NCBI GenBank assembly: GCA_003141675.1
Contig: PLND01000072.1
Span: forward strand, 7,904-65,150
Direction: 5' to 3'
Source: Anaerolineae bacterium
Lineage (GTDB): Bacteria > Chloroflexota > Anaerolineae > Anaerolineales > RBG-16-64-43
DNA length: 57,247 nt
The stretch's first letter is position 1, and the number at the start of each line of letters is the position of its first letter. The notes beneath the pieces were generated by a model. The model worked only from the letters and a program-made list of their open reading frames with translations, made no database searches and had not been told where the DNA came from. The position numbers and the translations under genes are program-made. Positions 16,911-24,408 of this stretch are shown piece after piece.

Positions 16911-18783
16911 CTCTTCCGTTCTCTTCATCGATCCAAACCGGATGTTTCTTCCGTCCCTCGAAGAAATTCTGGCGCGTCAGCGGAATTTCAAGGTTATCCC
17001 TGCGAATTCCATTGCCGATGCCCTAGCGGAGCTGGAAAAAACGACTCCCCGGGCGGCCATTCTCGGCCTGCCCACCGGACCGGAAGCACTCGACGCCGCA
17101 ACCAAAATCCGCGCCTTCCGGCCGGGCCTGGCCATCATTCTTCTGCTCCCGAAGTCTGTCGGCAAATCGTTTGCCGACGTGCTGCGCGTGCGCGCCGATG
17201 AATTGCTCGCCGAACCGGTGCGCCCCGCCGACTTGCTGGCCGCCCTCGACCGGCATTTCGACCGGGGTACCACCTCGCCCATCCACATGCGCGTGCGCGA
17301 GTTGGAAACCCTCGCCCAGTTGGGCAAGACTATCACCCGCCATTTGGACCTCGATCAGGCGCTTGCCAGCATCGTTGACGCCGCCGTACGGCTCACCGGC
17401 ACGGAAGAGGGCAGCCTGATGCTGGTCGACGAAGACACCGGCGAACTGTATATACGCGCCTCGAAAAATTTTGACGACGAGTTTGTGAACACGTTTCGCA
17501 TGAAGGTGGAGGATTCCTTGGCGGGCGATGTGATCCGGACGGGAGAGCCGATCCTTCTGGACGGCGAGAGCCCACGGAAAATTAAAACCTCCTACCTGGT
17601 GCATTCCCTGATCTTCGTCCCCCTGCTGCTGGAAGGGAAGATCGTAGGCCTGCTGGGAGTGGATAACCGCACTGCCCGCCTGCCGTTGCACGACAGCGAC
17701 CTTTCCCTGATGCAGGCGCTGGCGGAATACGCGGTGATTGCCCTGGAGAACGCACGCCTCTACGAAACCACTCAGGCCCATCTGCATCAACTGGAGACCG
17801 TTATCCAGCAGGTGGAAGACGGCGTGCTCATCACCGATCTGGAAGGCCGGATGCTTCTAGCCAATCGTACGATCCGCGGACTGTTCAGCCTGGATAATGA
17901 GCCATTGGACGGGCGCCTCCTCAAAGAGGTATTCCCCAACCCCGAACTGCAATTCCTTTTCTCACGGCGCCACTCCGCCTCCCCCGCCCAGCGACGGACG
18001 GAGATCACCCTGGCCGACGACCGGATCTTTAACGCGCATCTGACCCCGATCGAGGGCGTCGGGTACGCAATGGTCATGAACGACATCACCCAGTTGAAGG
18101 AATTGGACCGCCTCAAAAGCGAATTTGTCTCCACGGTCTCGCATGATTTGCGCTCGCCGCTTACGACCATCCTGGGGTATGTTGACCTGATCGAGCGCGC
18201 CGGCCCGGTCACCCGCCAGCAGAAGGATTTCATCACGCGGATCCAGAACAGCGTGGGATCCATCACCACGCTAATCTCCGATCTTCTTGACCTGGGAAAA
18301 ATCGAATCCGGGATCGATTCCCAGAAGGAGACCGTACTGCTCAACACCCTGGCGCGCAACGCGCTGGAAAGCGTCCGCCCCCGTGCGGACGCCAAACACA
18401 TCCATCTGGTGGTTTCGCTGGATGAACATATTCCATCCCTGAACGGAAACCCCATCCGGCTGCGGCAGATGATTTCCAATTTGCTCGATAACGCGGTGAA
18501 GTACACTCCCGAGGGCGGAAGCGTCAATCTTTCCACACAGCGCGAGCAGGGCCAGATCCTGCTGCGCGTCTCCGACTCCGGAATCGGAATCCCATCCACG
18601 GAAATTCCGTACGTCTTCAATAAATTTTACCGGGCATCCAATGTGCAAAATACCGCCGGAACCGGGTTGGGGCTTTCCATCGTTAAATCGGTGACCGAAT
18701 TACATGGCGGCCGTGTGTGGGTGGATTCGACGGATGGCAAAGGAACAAAATTCACCGTGGTCCTGCCCCTCCCCAAAGAATAG
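16903..18783 (+). CDS. Cytosolic hybrid-like histidine kinase: pseudo-receiver, GAF, PAS, HisKA, HATPase
   Basis: This is a 626-residue kinase without membrane segments. The N-terminal receiver-like domain (about 3-122) lacks the acceptor Asp: AAILGLPTG has Gly there, and the Lys of the active site is Glu in LLAEPV. A GAF domain (about 135-305) is followed by PAS (about 310-395, MVMNDITQLKELDRLKSEF). The H-box is STVSHDLRSPLTT with His414, the N-box NLLDNAVKYTPEGG, and the ATP lid DSGIGIP and GTGLGLSIVKS. It should autophosphorylate on His414. No response regulator with an intact Asp is nearby, so it is an orphan. It is encoded with, and coupled to, the preceding pseudo-receiver gene. Confidence 0.88.
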   Translation: MPDSSVLFIDPNRMFLPSLEEILARQRNFKVIPANSIADALAELEKTTPRAAILGLPTGPEALDAATKIRAFRPGLAIILLLPKSVGKSFADVLRVRADELLAEPVRPADLLAALDRHFDRGTTSPIHMRVRELETLAQLGKTITRHLDLDQALASIVDAAVRLTGTEEGSLMLVDEDTGELYIRASKNFDDEFVNTFRMKVEDSLAGDVIRTGEPILLDGESPRKIKTSYLVHSLIFVPLLLEGKIVGLLGVDNRTARLPLHDSDLSLMQALAEYAVIALENARLYETTQAHLHQLETVIQQVEDGVLITDLEGRMLLANRTIRGLFSLDNEPLDGRLLKEVFPNPELQFLFSRRHSASPAQRRTEITLADDRIFNAHLTPIEGVGYAMVMNDITQLKELDRLKSEFVSTVSHDLRSPLTTILGYVDLIERAGPVTRQQKDFITRIQNSVGSITTLISDLLDLGKIESGIDSQKETVLLNTLARNALESVRPRADAKHIHLVVSLDEHIPSLNGNPIRLRQMISNLLDNAVKYTPEGGSVNLSTQREQGQILLRVSDSGIGIPSTEIPYVFNKFYRASNVQNTAGTGLGLSIVKSVTELHGGRVWVDSTDGKGTKFTVVLPLPKE

Positions 18784-19070
18784 AAATCTCAAAAACTGAG
18801 AAAACTGTAAAACCTCATTCACCCATGTCTAAAAACCCCATCCTTATAAAAGCATCCGGCTTGTTCCACCTTATCCTATGGCTGTCTGGATGATGGATCG
18901 CCGGATTCGGGATTGATCCGGTGTATTCGAAAAGCGAGTGTTTTTATTCCTCAACCTACGGGTCTTATCAGCGGTTTCAATTCGATAAATATCTACCTCA
19001 ATAAAAAACAAGAGGAATCCTCCGGAAAAGAGCGGGGATATTAGATAATTATTGTCCAATATCAATTTTC

Positions 19071-19099
19071 TTGACACAGAACGATTGTTCGTGTACGAT
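19071..19099 (+). promoter_or_regulatory. lexA promoter
   Basis: A consensus TTGACA (19071-19076) and TACGAT (19094-19099) are separated by exactly 17 bases. The upstream interval 18784-19070 is AT-rich and shows no gene. Confidence 0.85.
19079..19090 (+). promoter_or_regulatory. LexA operator (Cheo-type box GAAC-N4-GTTC)
   Basis: GAAC GATT GTTC, a perfect dyad, sits between the -35 and -10 of the lexA promoter. This matches the operator of Gram-positive-type LexA (CGAACRNRYGTTYC core) rather than the E. coli CTG-N10-CAG. Its position implies direct promoter occlusion and autorepression. Confidence 0.85.
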
Positions 19100-19144
19100 T
19101 GTCGGAGTGATCGCGGGGTGAATTCGATCGCAGGAGGTGTTTTA

Positions 19145-19801
19145 ATGCGGGAAACTGGAATTACCGAACGTCAAGCGAGAATGAAAACCTTTATCGAGGC
19201 CTATTTTTCCGACCACGGATATGCCCCGACTTACCGTGAGATCATGAAAAACGTCGGGATTCCTTCCCTCTCCGTCGTTCGCTATAATCTTGAACGCCTA
19301 CAGAAGGAGGGCCTGATAGAAAGAGACCCCCGCGTGGCGCGAGGAATCCGCCCGCAGAAACCGGGTTTGCGACCAATTCGAATCTGGGGATATATTCAAG
19401 CCGGCGAACCCACTCCGGTTCCGGGGATAAACGAACCCGTGTTTGGCGCCGACGAGGCGCTGGCCATCTCCCAAGACCTGCTCCCGCGGGATGAAAACCT
19501 GTTCGCCCTTATCGTCCGGGGGGATTCAATGATCGACGCCATGGTGCACGACGGGGATTATGTAATTCTTAAACCCCAGCAGGAGGCGCGGAACGGCGAG
19601 ATGGTCGCCATTTGGCTGAAGAACCGTGAAGAGACGACCTTGAAATATTTCTTTTTCGAGAACGGCAAGGTGCGCCTCCAACCCGCCAACCCCACCATGC
19701 AACCCATCATTATCGATGATCCGGACGAAAACCTGGAAGTGCGCGGTAAGGTAGTCATGGTGATCCGCCCGCTCGAAAAACGGCTCCCCTTGGCGCAATA
19801 A
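19145..19801 (+). CDS. lexA: LexA SOS repressor
   Basis: This is a 218-residue self-cleaving repressor of DNA damage genes. The start at 19145 has GGAGGTG upstream. The N-terminal winged helix carries the recognition segment PTYREIMKNVGIPSLSVVRYN. The cleavage bond is Ala86-Gly87 in GYIQAGEP. The catalytic dyad is Ser128 in VRGDSMIDAMVHDGDYV and Lys167 in TTLKYFF. All hallmarks of S24 LexA are present. It is autoregulated through the operator in its promoter and ends in a strong terminator, so it is monocistronic. Confidence 0.96.
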   Translation: MRETGITERQARMKTFIEAYFSDHGYAPTYREIMKNVGIPSLSVVRYNLERLQKEGLIERDPRVARGIRPQKPGLRPIRIWGYIQAGEPTPVPGINEPVFGADEALAISQDLLPRDENLFALIVRGDSMIDAMVHDGDYVILKPQQEARNGEMVAIWLKNREETTLKYFFFENGKVRLQPANPTMQPIIIDDPDENLEVRGKVVMVIRPLEKRLPLAQ

Positions 19802-19820
19802 TCCATCCCTCTCACCGCAG

Positions 19821-19854
19821 ACAAGCCCGGGCTTCCTCGGGCTTGTTTTTTTTT
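19821..19854 (+). terminator. Intrinsic terminator of lexA
   Basis: ACAAGCCCG (19821-19829) pairs perfectly with CGGGCTTGT (19838-19846) around an 8-base loop and runs into nine T residues. Confidence 0.92.
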
Positions 19855-19898
19855 GGACCAGTATTTGATACACTGCGCGGTTGGAGCCGGAATTCCAT

Positions 19899-20459
19899 AT
19901 GACATTTTTCGAAGTGCTATTGATCGCCGTGGGATTATCCATGGATGCGATGGTCGTTTCCCTTTGCGCCGGAGCGGGAGGCTATACCACGTCGCTTCGG
20001 CCCGCTCTGCGGATATCCTTTGCCTTCGGGTTTTTCCAGGCGATCATGCCGGTGCTGGGTTGGTTTGCGGGGAGCGTGGTCTCCGCCTGGGCTGCGGGGA
20101 TCGATCATTGGCTGGCATTTGGCCTGCTTGCGTTCGTGGGAGTTCGCATGATCCGTTCCGGTTTGCGGGCGGACGAACTCGACCCGTCCTGCGATCCCAC
20201 CCGCGGGTCGACGCTGATCGTCCTTTCGATCGCCACAAGCATCGACGCACTCGCCGTGGGTTTTTCGATCGCCCTGCTGTCGGTCCCGATCCTTCTTCCG
20301 GCTCTCTTGATCGGCGCGGTGACTTTCTCACTTTCCTTTCTTGCGACCCACATGGGCCGGCGGCTCAACCGCCGGTTCGGGAAACGGATGGAGATCGTCG
20401 GCGGACTGATGCTGGGGCTGATCGGTTTGCGGATTCTCCTTGCGCATCTCTTCGCGTAA
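19899..20459 (+). CDS. mntP: Manganese efflux pump MntP
   Basis: This 186-residue membrane protein has six hydrophobic segments. The two DUF204 repeats each carry the conserved acidic motif: LLIAVGLSMDAMVVSLCAG in the first and LSIATSIDALAVGFSIAL in the second. MntP exports Mn2+ and prevents manganese toxicity. The ATG at 19899 is preferred (GGAG 12 bases before). Only about 45 bases lie between the lexA terminator and this start, so there is no room for the yybP-ykoY manganese riboswitch that often precedes mntP. Confidence 0.9.
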   Translation: MTFFEVLLIAVGLSMDAMVVSLCAGAGGYTTSLRPALRISFAFGFFQAIMPVLGWFAGSVVSAWAAGIDHWLAFGLLAFVGVRMIRSGLRADELDPSCDPTRGSTLIVLSIATSIDALAVGFSIALLSVPILLPALLIGAVTFSLSFLATHMGRRLNRRFGKRMEIVGGLMLGLIGLRILLAHLFA

Positions 20460-20461
20460 TC

Positions 20462-20483
20462 GGCGGGGATCAAAGACCCCGCC
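20462..20483 (+). terminator. Hairpin after mntP without T-tract
   Basis: GGCGGGG (20462-20468) pairs with CCCCGCC (20477-20483). The following CGGTTGCGTT is a poor T-run, so it may slow or partly stop transcription rather than end it cleanly. Confidence 0.4.
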
Positions 20484-20550
20484 CGGTTGCGTTCCCCGCC
20501 TCCCGAGGCGCCGGTACGTCCGGTCACTGGCGGATTCAATTCGCCAAACG

Positions 20551-20556
20551 TATAAT
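20551..20556 (+). promoter_or_regulatory. Possible -10 before the NERD-like gene
   Basis: A perfect TATAAT lies 27 bases before the ATG at 20583. There is no clear -35, so support is moderate. Confidence 0.4.
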
Positions 20557-20582
20557 CTTTTACGGAGCAGCGAGAATCCGCA

Positions 20583-21533
20583 ATGAAAATAATCGACCTC
20601 TCCCTCCTGGGGGAAGCAACCGGAAAGAACCCGTTCACCGCCTGGCTCAGCAAGACTTTCGGCGAAGGGCGGCATGGTCAATCGGAGCTGGACGCCCAGG
20701 ACCAGGTGATATTCCGCCTGGAGAGGACTCTGGGGAACGAGTTCACCCTCATCCGCGAGATAAAACTTCCGGGCCTGAGCACGCCGATTCCGATGGTCTT
20801 GGTTGGGCCGTCAGGGGTTTTTGTTTTTTACGCCAGTTCGGTGAAAGGATCGTTTCGCGCACGCGGGGACACTTGGTTGAAATTGGATAATTCGGGAAAT
20901 ATGCACGTCTCCAACCCCAACCTCCCCCATCGGACCCGGCTATATTCCGAAGCGGTGCGGAAATTTCTCTCCCAAAACAGCATGCCCGTCACGGATATCG
21001 AACCGGTGTTGCTTTTCTCCCAACCGGAAGCCTTCGTCGAGAACATCAAGGCGCCCATCCGCATGGTCATGTGCGACGGCCTGGAGAGCTACGGTGGAAG
21101 CCTGCGGCTGCTCAACACGATTTTTTCGCCGGAGGAGTGCGCCAATATTGTCCGGTTGCTTTCCAATCCCGAGGGAAAACCGACCGTAGCGGAGGAGATC
21201 TCCGCCGAGGCCCAGGAGATTTCCGCACAGCCGGTCATTATGCCATCCGGCGAAACGCCCATGGCGGAACCGGTGCAGGAGACGAACTTCCATCCGGAAG
21301 ATTCATTGCGCAACGCGTTCGGCGAACCGTACGCCCCGGAACTCATTCCCATCCCTCCGGTCATTGAAGAAGCCGTGGAGCAGCCGCCGCAGGCTTCCTT
21401 TTCGATCAGCGCCCTGCTGGCCCGGACGCATATGAAAACCAGCCAGCTCACGTTTCTAGGCGTTGCCGCCATGGTGGATCTGTTGGTTATCTGCGGGTTG
21501 CTGGCGTTCGTTCTCATGCGAATGATCCGGTAA
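20583..21533 (+). CDS. NERD-like domain protein with C-terminal membrane anchor
   Basis: This is a 316-residue protein of uncertain function. The region 55-110 (MVLVGPSGVFVFYASSVKGSF and TWLKLDNSG) resembles the core of nuclease-related (NERD) domains, in which a strand-turn-strand ends in a Lys. The usual catalytic Asp/Glu set is not clearly visible. Residues 200-285 are acidic, Pro-rich and low in complexity. Residues 290-314 form one transmembrane helix (AAMVDLLVICGLLAFVLM), giving a tail-anchored or type II topology with the NERD-like part in the cytosol. It precedes a GT2 gene on the same strand. The NERD link is an inference from pattern only. Confidence 0.5.
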   Translation: MKIIDLSLLGEATGKNPFTAWLSKTFGEGRHGQSELDAQDQVIFRLERTLGNEFTLIREIKLPGLSTPIPMVLVGPSGVFVFYASSVKGSFRARGDTWLKLDNSGNMHVSNPNLPHRTRLYSEAVRKFLSQNSMPVTDIEPVLLFSQPEAFVENIKAPIRMVMCDGLESYGGSLRLLNTIFSPEECANIVRLLSNPEGKPTVAEEISAEAQEISAQPVIMPSGETPMAEPVQETNFHPEDSLRNAFGEPYAPELIPIPPVIEEAVEQPPQASFSISALLARTHMKTSQLTFLGVAAMVDLLVICGLLAFVLMRMIR

Positions 21534-21570
21534 TCCTGCAGAAGGATTGCCCGCCCGAATCTCTATCACC

Positions 21571-22335
21571 GTGTCCAATCTTTCCCCATCGCCGTGGCTC
21601 TCGGTCATTATTCCCGCCTACAACGAGGAACGGCGTCTGCCCGCCACGCTCGAGAAAGTCCAGGCATATCTTTCCCGGCAATCGTTCACATACGAAATCT
21701 GGGTCGTCGATAACGGCAGTACGGACCGGACGGCCGATCTAGTCCGGGAATACGGGCGCCGCTTTCCGGCCATCCAGCTGGCGCAAACCCCCCTTCGCGG
21801 GAAAGGTCTTGCGGTTCGGACGGGCATGCTCCGGGCCGCGGGCCGGTACCGTTTTTTCTGCGACGCCGATTTATCGATGCCCGTGGAGGAATTCGAACGG
21901 TTTTATCCCCCCCGGTTGGCCGATGCGGATCTGGCCATCGGATCGCGCGAAGCCAAGGGCGCGCGCCGATTTGATGAACCCCCATACCGGCATTTCACCG
22001 GCCGGATTTTTTCCCTTGCCGTCAAACTGCTCATCCTGCACGGCTACGAAGACACGCAATGCGGATTTAAATGTTTCCGCGACGCCGCCGCGGAAGATCT
22101 GTTTTCCCGGCAGCGATTCAACGGTTGGTCCTTCGATGTGGAGGTGCTCTATTTGGCCCGCCGGCGCGGGTACCGCATCCGCGAAGTTCCCATCTCCTGG
22201 CACTACCAATCCGACAGCCGGATCCGCTTGGTGGGCGATTCGCTTCGGATGTTTACCGACCTGCTGCGCATTCGCTGGAACGGCATGCGAGGGATCTATG
22301 ACCGACCCAACCCGCAGGCGATACCCAAACCTTGA
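21571..22335 (+). CDS. Family 2 glycosyltransferase, dolichyl-phosphate glucosyltransferase-like
   Basis: This GT-A fold enzyme starts VSNLSPSPWLSVIIPAYNEE. It shows VVDNGSTDRTADLV, the DxD-type CDADLSMPVEEF and a late QCGFKCFRDAAAEDLF. The VIIPAYNEERRLP plus DTQCGFK pattern resembles Alg5-like enzymes that load glucose or another hexose onto a polyprenyl phosphate. It lacks membrane helices. The start is uncertain: GTG at 21571 lies 24 bases after AGAAGGA, whereas TTG at 21547 abuts it. Its 3' end overlaps the rnhB start by 38 bases. It might supply a lipid-linked sugar to GT39-type enzymes such as the one at 6775. Confidence 0.85.
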   Translation: MSNLSPSPWLSVIIPAYNEERRLPATLEKVQAYLSRQSFTYEIWVVDNGSTDRTADLVREYGRRFPAIQLAQTPLRGKGLAVRTGMLRAAGRYRFFCDADLSMPVEEFERFYPPRLADADLAIGSREAKGARRFDEPPYRHFTGRIFSLAVKLLILHGYEDTQCGFKCFRDAAAEDLFSRQRFNGWSFDVEVLYLARRRGYRIREVPISWHYQSDSRIRLVGDSLRMFTDLLRIRWNGMRGIYDRPNPQAIPKP

Positions 22336-22954
22336 CAAGGAACGCCGCCTACTGCGGAACGGGTTTTTCCGGGTGGCGGGCCTGGATGAAGCAGGCCGGG
22401 GCGCATGGGCGGGACCGCTCGCGGCCGGGGCAGTCATCTTACCCCTCCATCTTCCCTCGCTTCGAACCGAACTGGCCGCTGTGCGCGATTCGAAACTGAT
22501 GACTCCCTTGCAGCGGAAAGCCGCCGCCGTCCGGATTCGATCGATCGCGACGGCCTGGTCGGTGGGCAGCGCCTCCGCCGAAGAAGTGGACCTCCTCGGC
22601 CCGCTCCAGGCCACCCGGCTGGCCATGCTCCGCGCAATCCATGAATTGCCGACCGATCCAGACCATCTCTTGATCGATTTTTTGATCCTGCCTGGGTCCC
22701 CACTGCCCCAAACTGCGGTCACCCACGGCGACCTGCTCTGCCTATCCATCGCCGCGGCATCGGTCCTTGCCAAAACCTGGAGGGACGAACAGATGGTCGC
22801 CCTGGAGCGGATATATCAAGGATACGGATTTGCCCGTCACAAAGGATACGGCACCCGCCAGCACGCCGAAGCGCTTTTCCGTCTAGGTGCCTGTCCGGAA
22901 CATCGGCAGTCGTATGCTCCGCTCCAGCGTATCTCCGAACTCCCTCCGGTATAA
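22298..22954 (+). CDS. rnhB: Ribonuclease HII
   Basis: RNase HII removes ribonucleotides from DNA and RNA primers. The active-site motif VAGLDEAGRGAWAGPLAAGAVIL (first Asp-Glu pair) is near the N terminus. DSKLMTPLQRKAAAVRI and DHLLIDFLILP (third Asp) follow, then AAASVLAKTWRDEQM (fourth acidic residue) and YGFARHKGYGTRQHAEAL. The start at 22298 has GAGGG five bases upstream and lies inside the GT2 gene, giving 218 residues, which is normal for the family. Confidence 0.92.
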   Translation: MTDPTRRRYPNLDKERRLLRNGFFRVAGLDEAGRGAWAGPLAAGAVILPLHLPSLRTELAAVRDSKLMTPLQRKAAAVRIRSIATAWSVGSASAEEVDLLGPLQATRLAMLRAIHELPTDPDHLLIDFLILPGSPLPQTAVTHGDLLCLSIAAASVLAKTWRDEQMVALERIYQGYGFARHKGYGTRQHAEALFRLGACPEHRQSYAPLQRISELPPV

Positions 22955-22973
22955 TGCGCTCAACCCAATTCCC

Positions 22974-23843
22974 ATGACCCCACGCGATCCGAACGACCTG
23001 TCGATTGAAGAACTGGAACGGCTGCTGGCGGCCAAACGCCAAGCTGCGAGGAAAGACCGGATCCGGCGCTTCGTGCACTCAGGCCGCGCGGTATTGGCCG
23101 AGCCGACTATGCCGCCAAGCAGCTCTCCGGCCGCCGCGCCGGTTTCCCCGCCGCGCGTCAAAAACCCGCTGGACCGAGTGCTCCTCTTCCTGGAAATCGG
23201 CGCGGCGATCGTATTGGGATTTGTCGTTCTGCAATTCATCTTCCGGCTTCAGGAAATCAACCGCGAATCCATTGCGCTTGTTTTTTCCGGCACGCCGTCC
23301 GCCACTCCGCTGATCACCGCCGTCGTGCTGCCCTCTGGCCATACGCCACCGACCACACCCGGTGGAGCGGCGCCCAACGACAATGAAGTGCCGGCCAATC
23401 TGCGCCCGTTGCTGCAATCGTACCAATCCCTGGCCATCCCCACCCGCGGTCCGGAGCAACCCCTCCGACTGGATCTGCCCAGCCTAAATAAAATCAACAT
23501 GACGGTGGTGGAAGGCGACGGATGGGAGCAGCTCAAGCAGGGAGTCGGCCATCACATCGGCAGCGCCAATCCGGGGACGGCCGGGAATGTCGTGCTTTCC
23601 GCTCATGACGATATCTACGGGGAACTTTTCCGCGATCTGGACAAGATGAAACCGGGTGATGAAGCCGTTTTGTATACCGCCACCCAAAAATTCTATTATC
23701 GCGTCGTCATCGTTCAACTGGTCGAGCCAACGGATGTGTCTATCATGGGGCCCACGGTCCGTCCCACCCTGACGTTGATTTCATGCTATCCTTATATGGT
23801 GGATAACCAACGGATTGTGGTGACGGCGGAGTTGGCGCCCTGA
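22974..23843 (+). CDS. Sortase (class D-like)
   Basis: This 289-residue protein has a cytosolic N-terminal tail (about 1-65), one transmembrane helix (IGAAIVLGFVVLQFIF), a Thr/Pro-rich linker and a C-terminal sortase barrel. The catalytic residues are visible: His211 in LSAHDDIYGEL, Cys271 in TLISCYPY and Arg280 in NQRIVV. Sortases cleave sorting signals and attach proteins to peptidoglycan or to pilins. I saw no LPXTG-like substrate gene in this window. It starts 20 bases after rnhB, so it may be co-transcribed, or served by the TATAAT at 22950-22955. Confidence 0.9.
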   Translation: MTPRDPNDLSIEELERLLAAKRQAARKDRIRRFVHSGRAVLAEPTMPPSSSPAAAPVSPPRVKNPLDRVLLFLEIGAAIVLGFVVLQFIFRLQEINRESIALVFSGTPSATPLITAVVLPSGHTPPTTPGGAAPNDNEVPANLRPLLQSYQSLAIPTRGPEQPLRLDLPSLNKINMTVVEGDGWEQLKQGVGHHIGSANPGTAGNVVLSAHDDIYGELFRDLDKMKPGDEAVLYTATQKFYYRVVIVQLVEPTDVSIMGPTVRPTLTLISCYPYMVDNQRIVVTAELAP

Positions 23844-24104
23844 GCCTCCCCCAAAATACGATTTACCAAAGGATTTTTCTTTTCCCGAATGTTGAAAGAG
23901 AAATATCCGAATATTTCACCCCACCCGTATCGGTAGAGTTAACTTTCGCCCAAACACGGCGGTTGGTGCAATTTCAAAAGAATAATTGGAAGGAAAAATG
24001 TCCATTGGGGGTTGTAAATATTTCCAAAAGGATTGCATTTTTGCAGGATAAAGAATAAGGTTTTCCTTAGAATACAGCTTTTTTACACCCCCGACGGATT
24101 CTTG

Positions 24105-24113
24105 TGCTACAAT
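24105..24113 (+). promoter_or_regulatory. Extended -10 promoter before the 48-residue peptide/LCP genes
   Basis: TGC precedes TACAAT (24108-24113). A T-rich -35 region (about 24080-24086) is weak. The rest of the 23844-24241 gap is AT-rich and shows no other feature. Confidence 0.5.
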
Positions 24114-24241
24114 TCGCCCGGTTTCCCTCCGGCGAATAGGCCATTTCTCCACAGGATCCTCGTTCAACGTATCGTAGTGGAATCCGATCGCCCCGGGAGA
24201 AGGTATCTTTCGATGGAGAACCGAAAGGAAAAGGATTGTCA

Positions 24242-24388
24242 ATGAAGGAAAAAAGGTATCGCACCGCCGCGCGCGAGGATTTAAAAAATCCGGACTACAC
24301 CTATATCCGACGGGATTTGCGAAGAATCCTACTCATAGCTTCATCCTTTATCATCATTATGGTCATTCTTGCGCTCGTGTTTAAATAA
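24242..24388 (+). CDS. 48-residue single-pass membrane protein
   Basis: This is a short gene with an AAGGA ribosome-binding site seven bases before the ATG. The N-terminal half is basic and polar (MKEKRYRTAAREDLK and YIRRDLRR). The C-terminal half is one membrane helix (ILLIASSFIIIMVILALVF) ending in Lys. Positive residues on the N side predict an N-in orientation. It ends 20 bases before the LCP gene and probably forms an operon with it. No known family recognised; it could be a small partner of the LCP or sortase machinery. Confidence 0.7.
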   Translation: MKEKRYRTAAREDLKNPDYTYIRRDLRRILLIASSFIIIMVILALVFK

Positions 24389-24408
24389 ACCTGGAAAGCA
24401 GACAACGT

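Noticed and set aside
18871-19077. 68-codon minus-strand frame upstream of lexA
   Set aside because: It lies in AT-rich promoter sequence, runs into the lexA -35 and has no start signal.
19855-19898. Possible manganese (yybP-ykoY) riboswitch before mntP
   Set aside because: Only about 45 bases separate the lexA terminator from the mntP start, too short for the aptamer, and its conserved stems are absent.
22950-22955. TATAAT just before the sortase gene
   Set aside because: It overlaps the rnhB stop codon and has no -35 partner, so I mention it only as a possibility and do not list it as a promoter.
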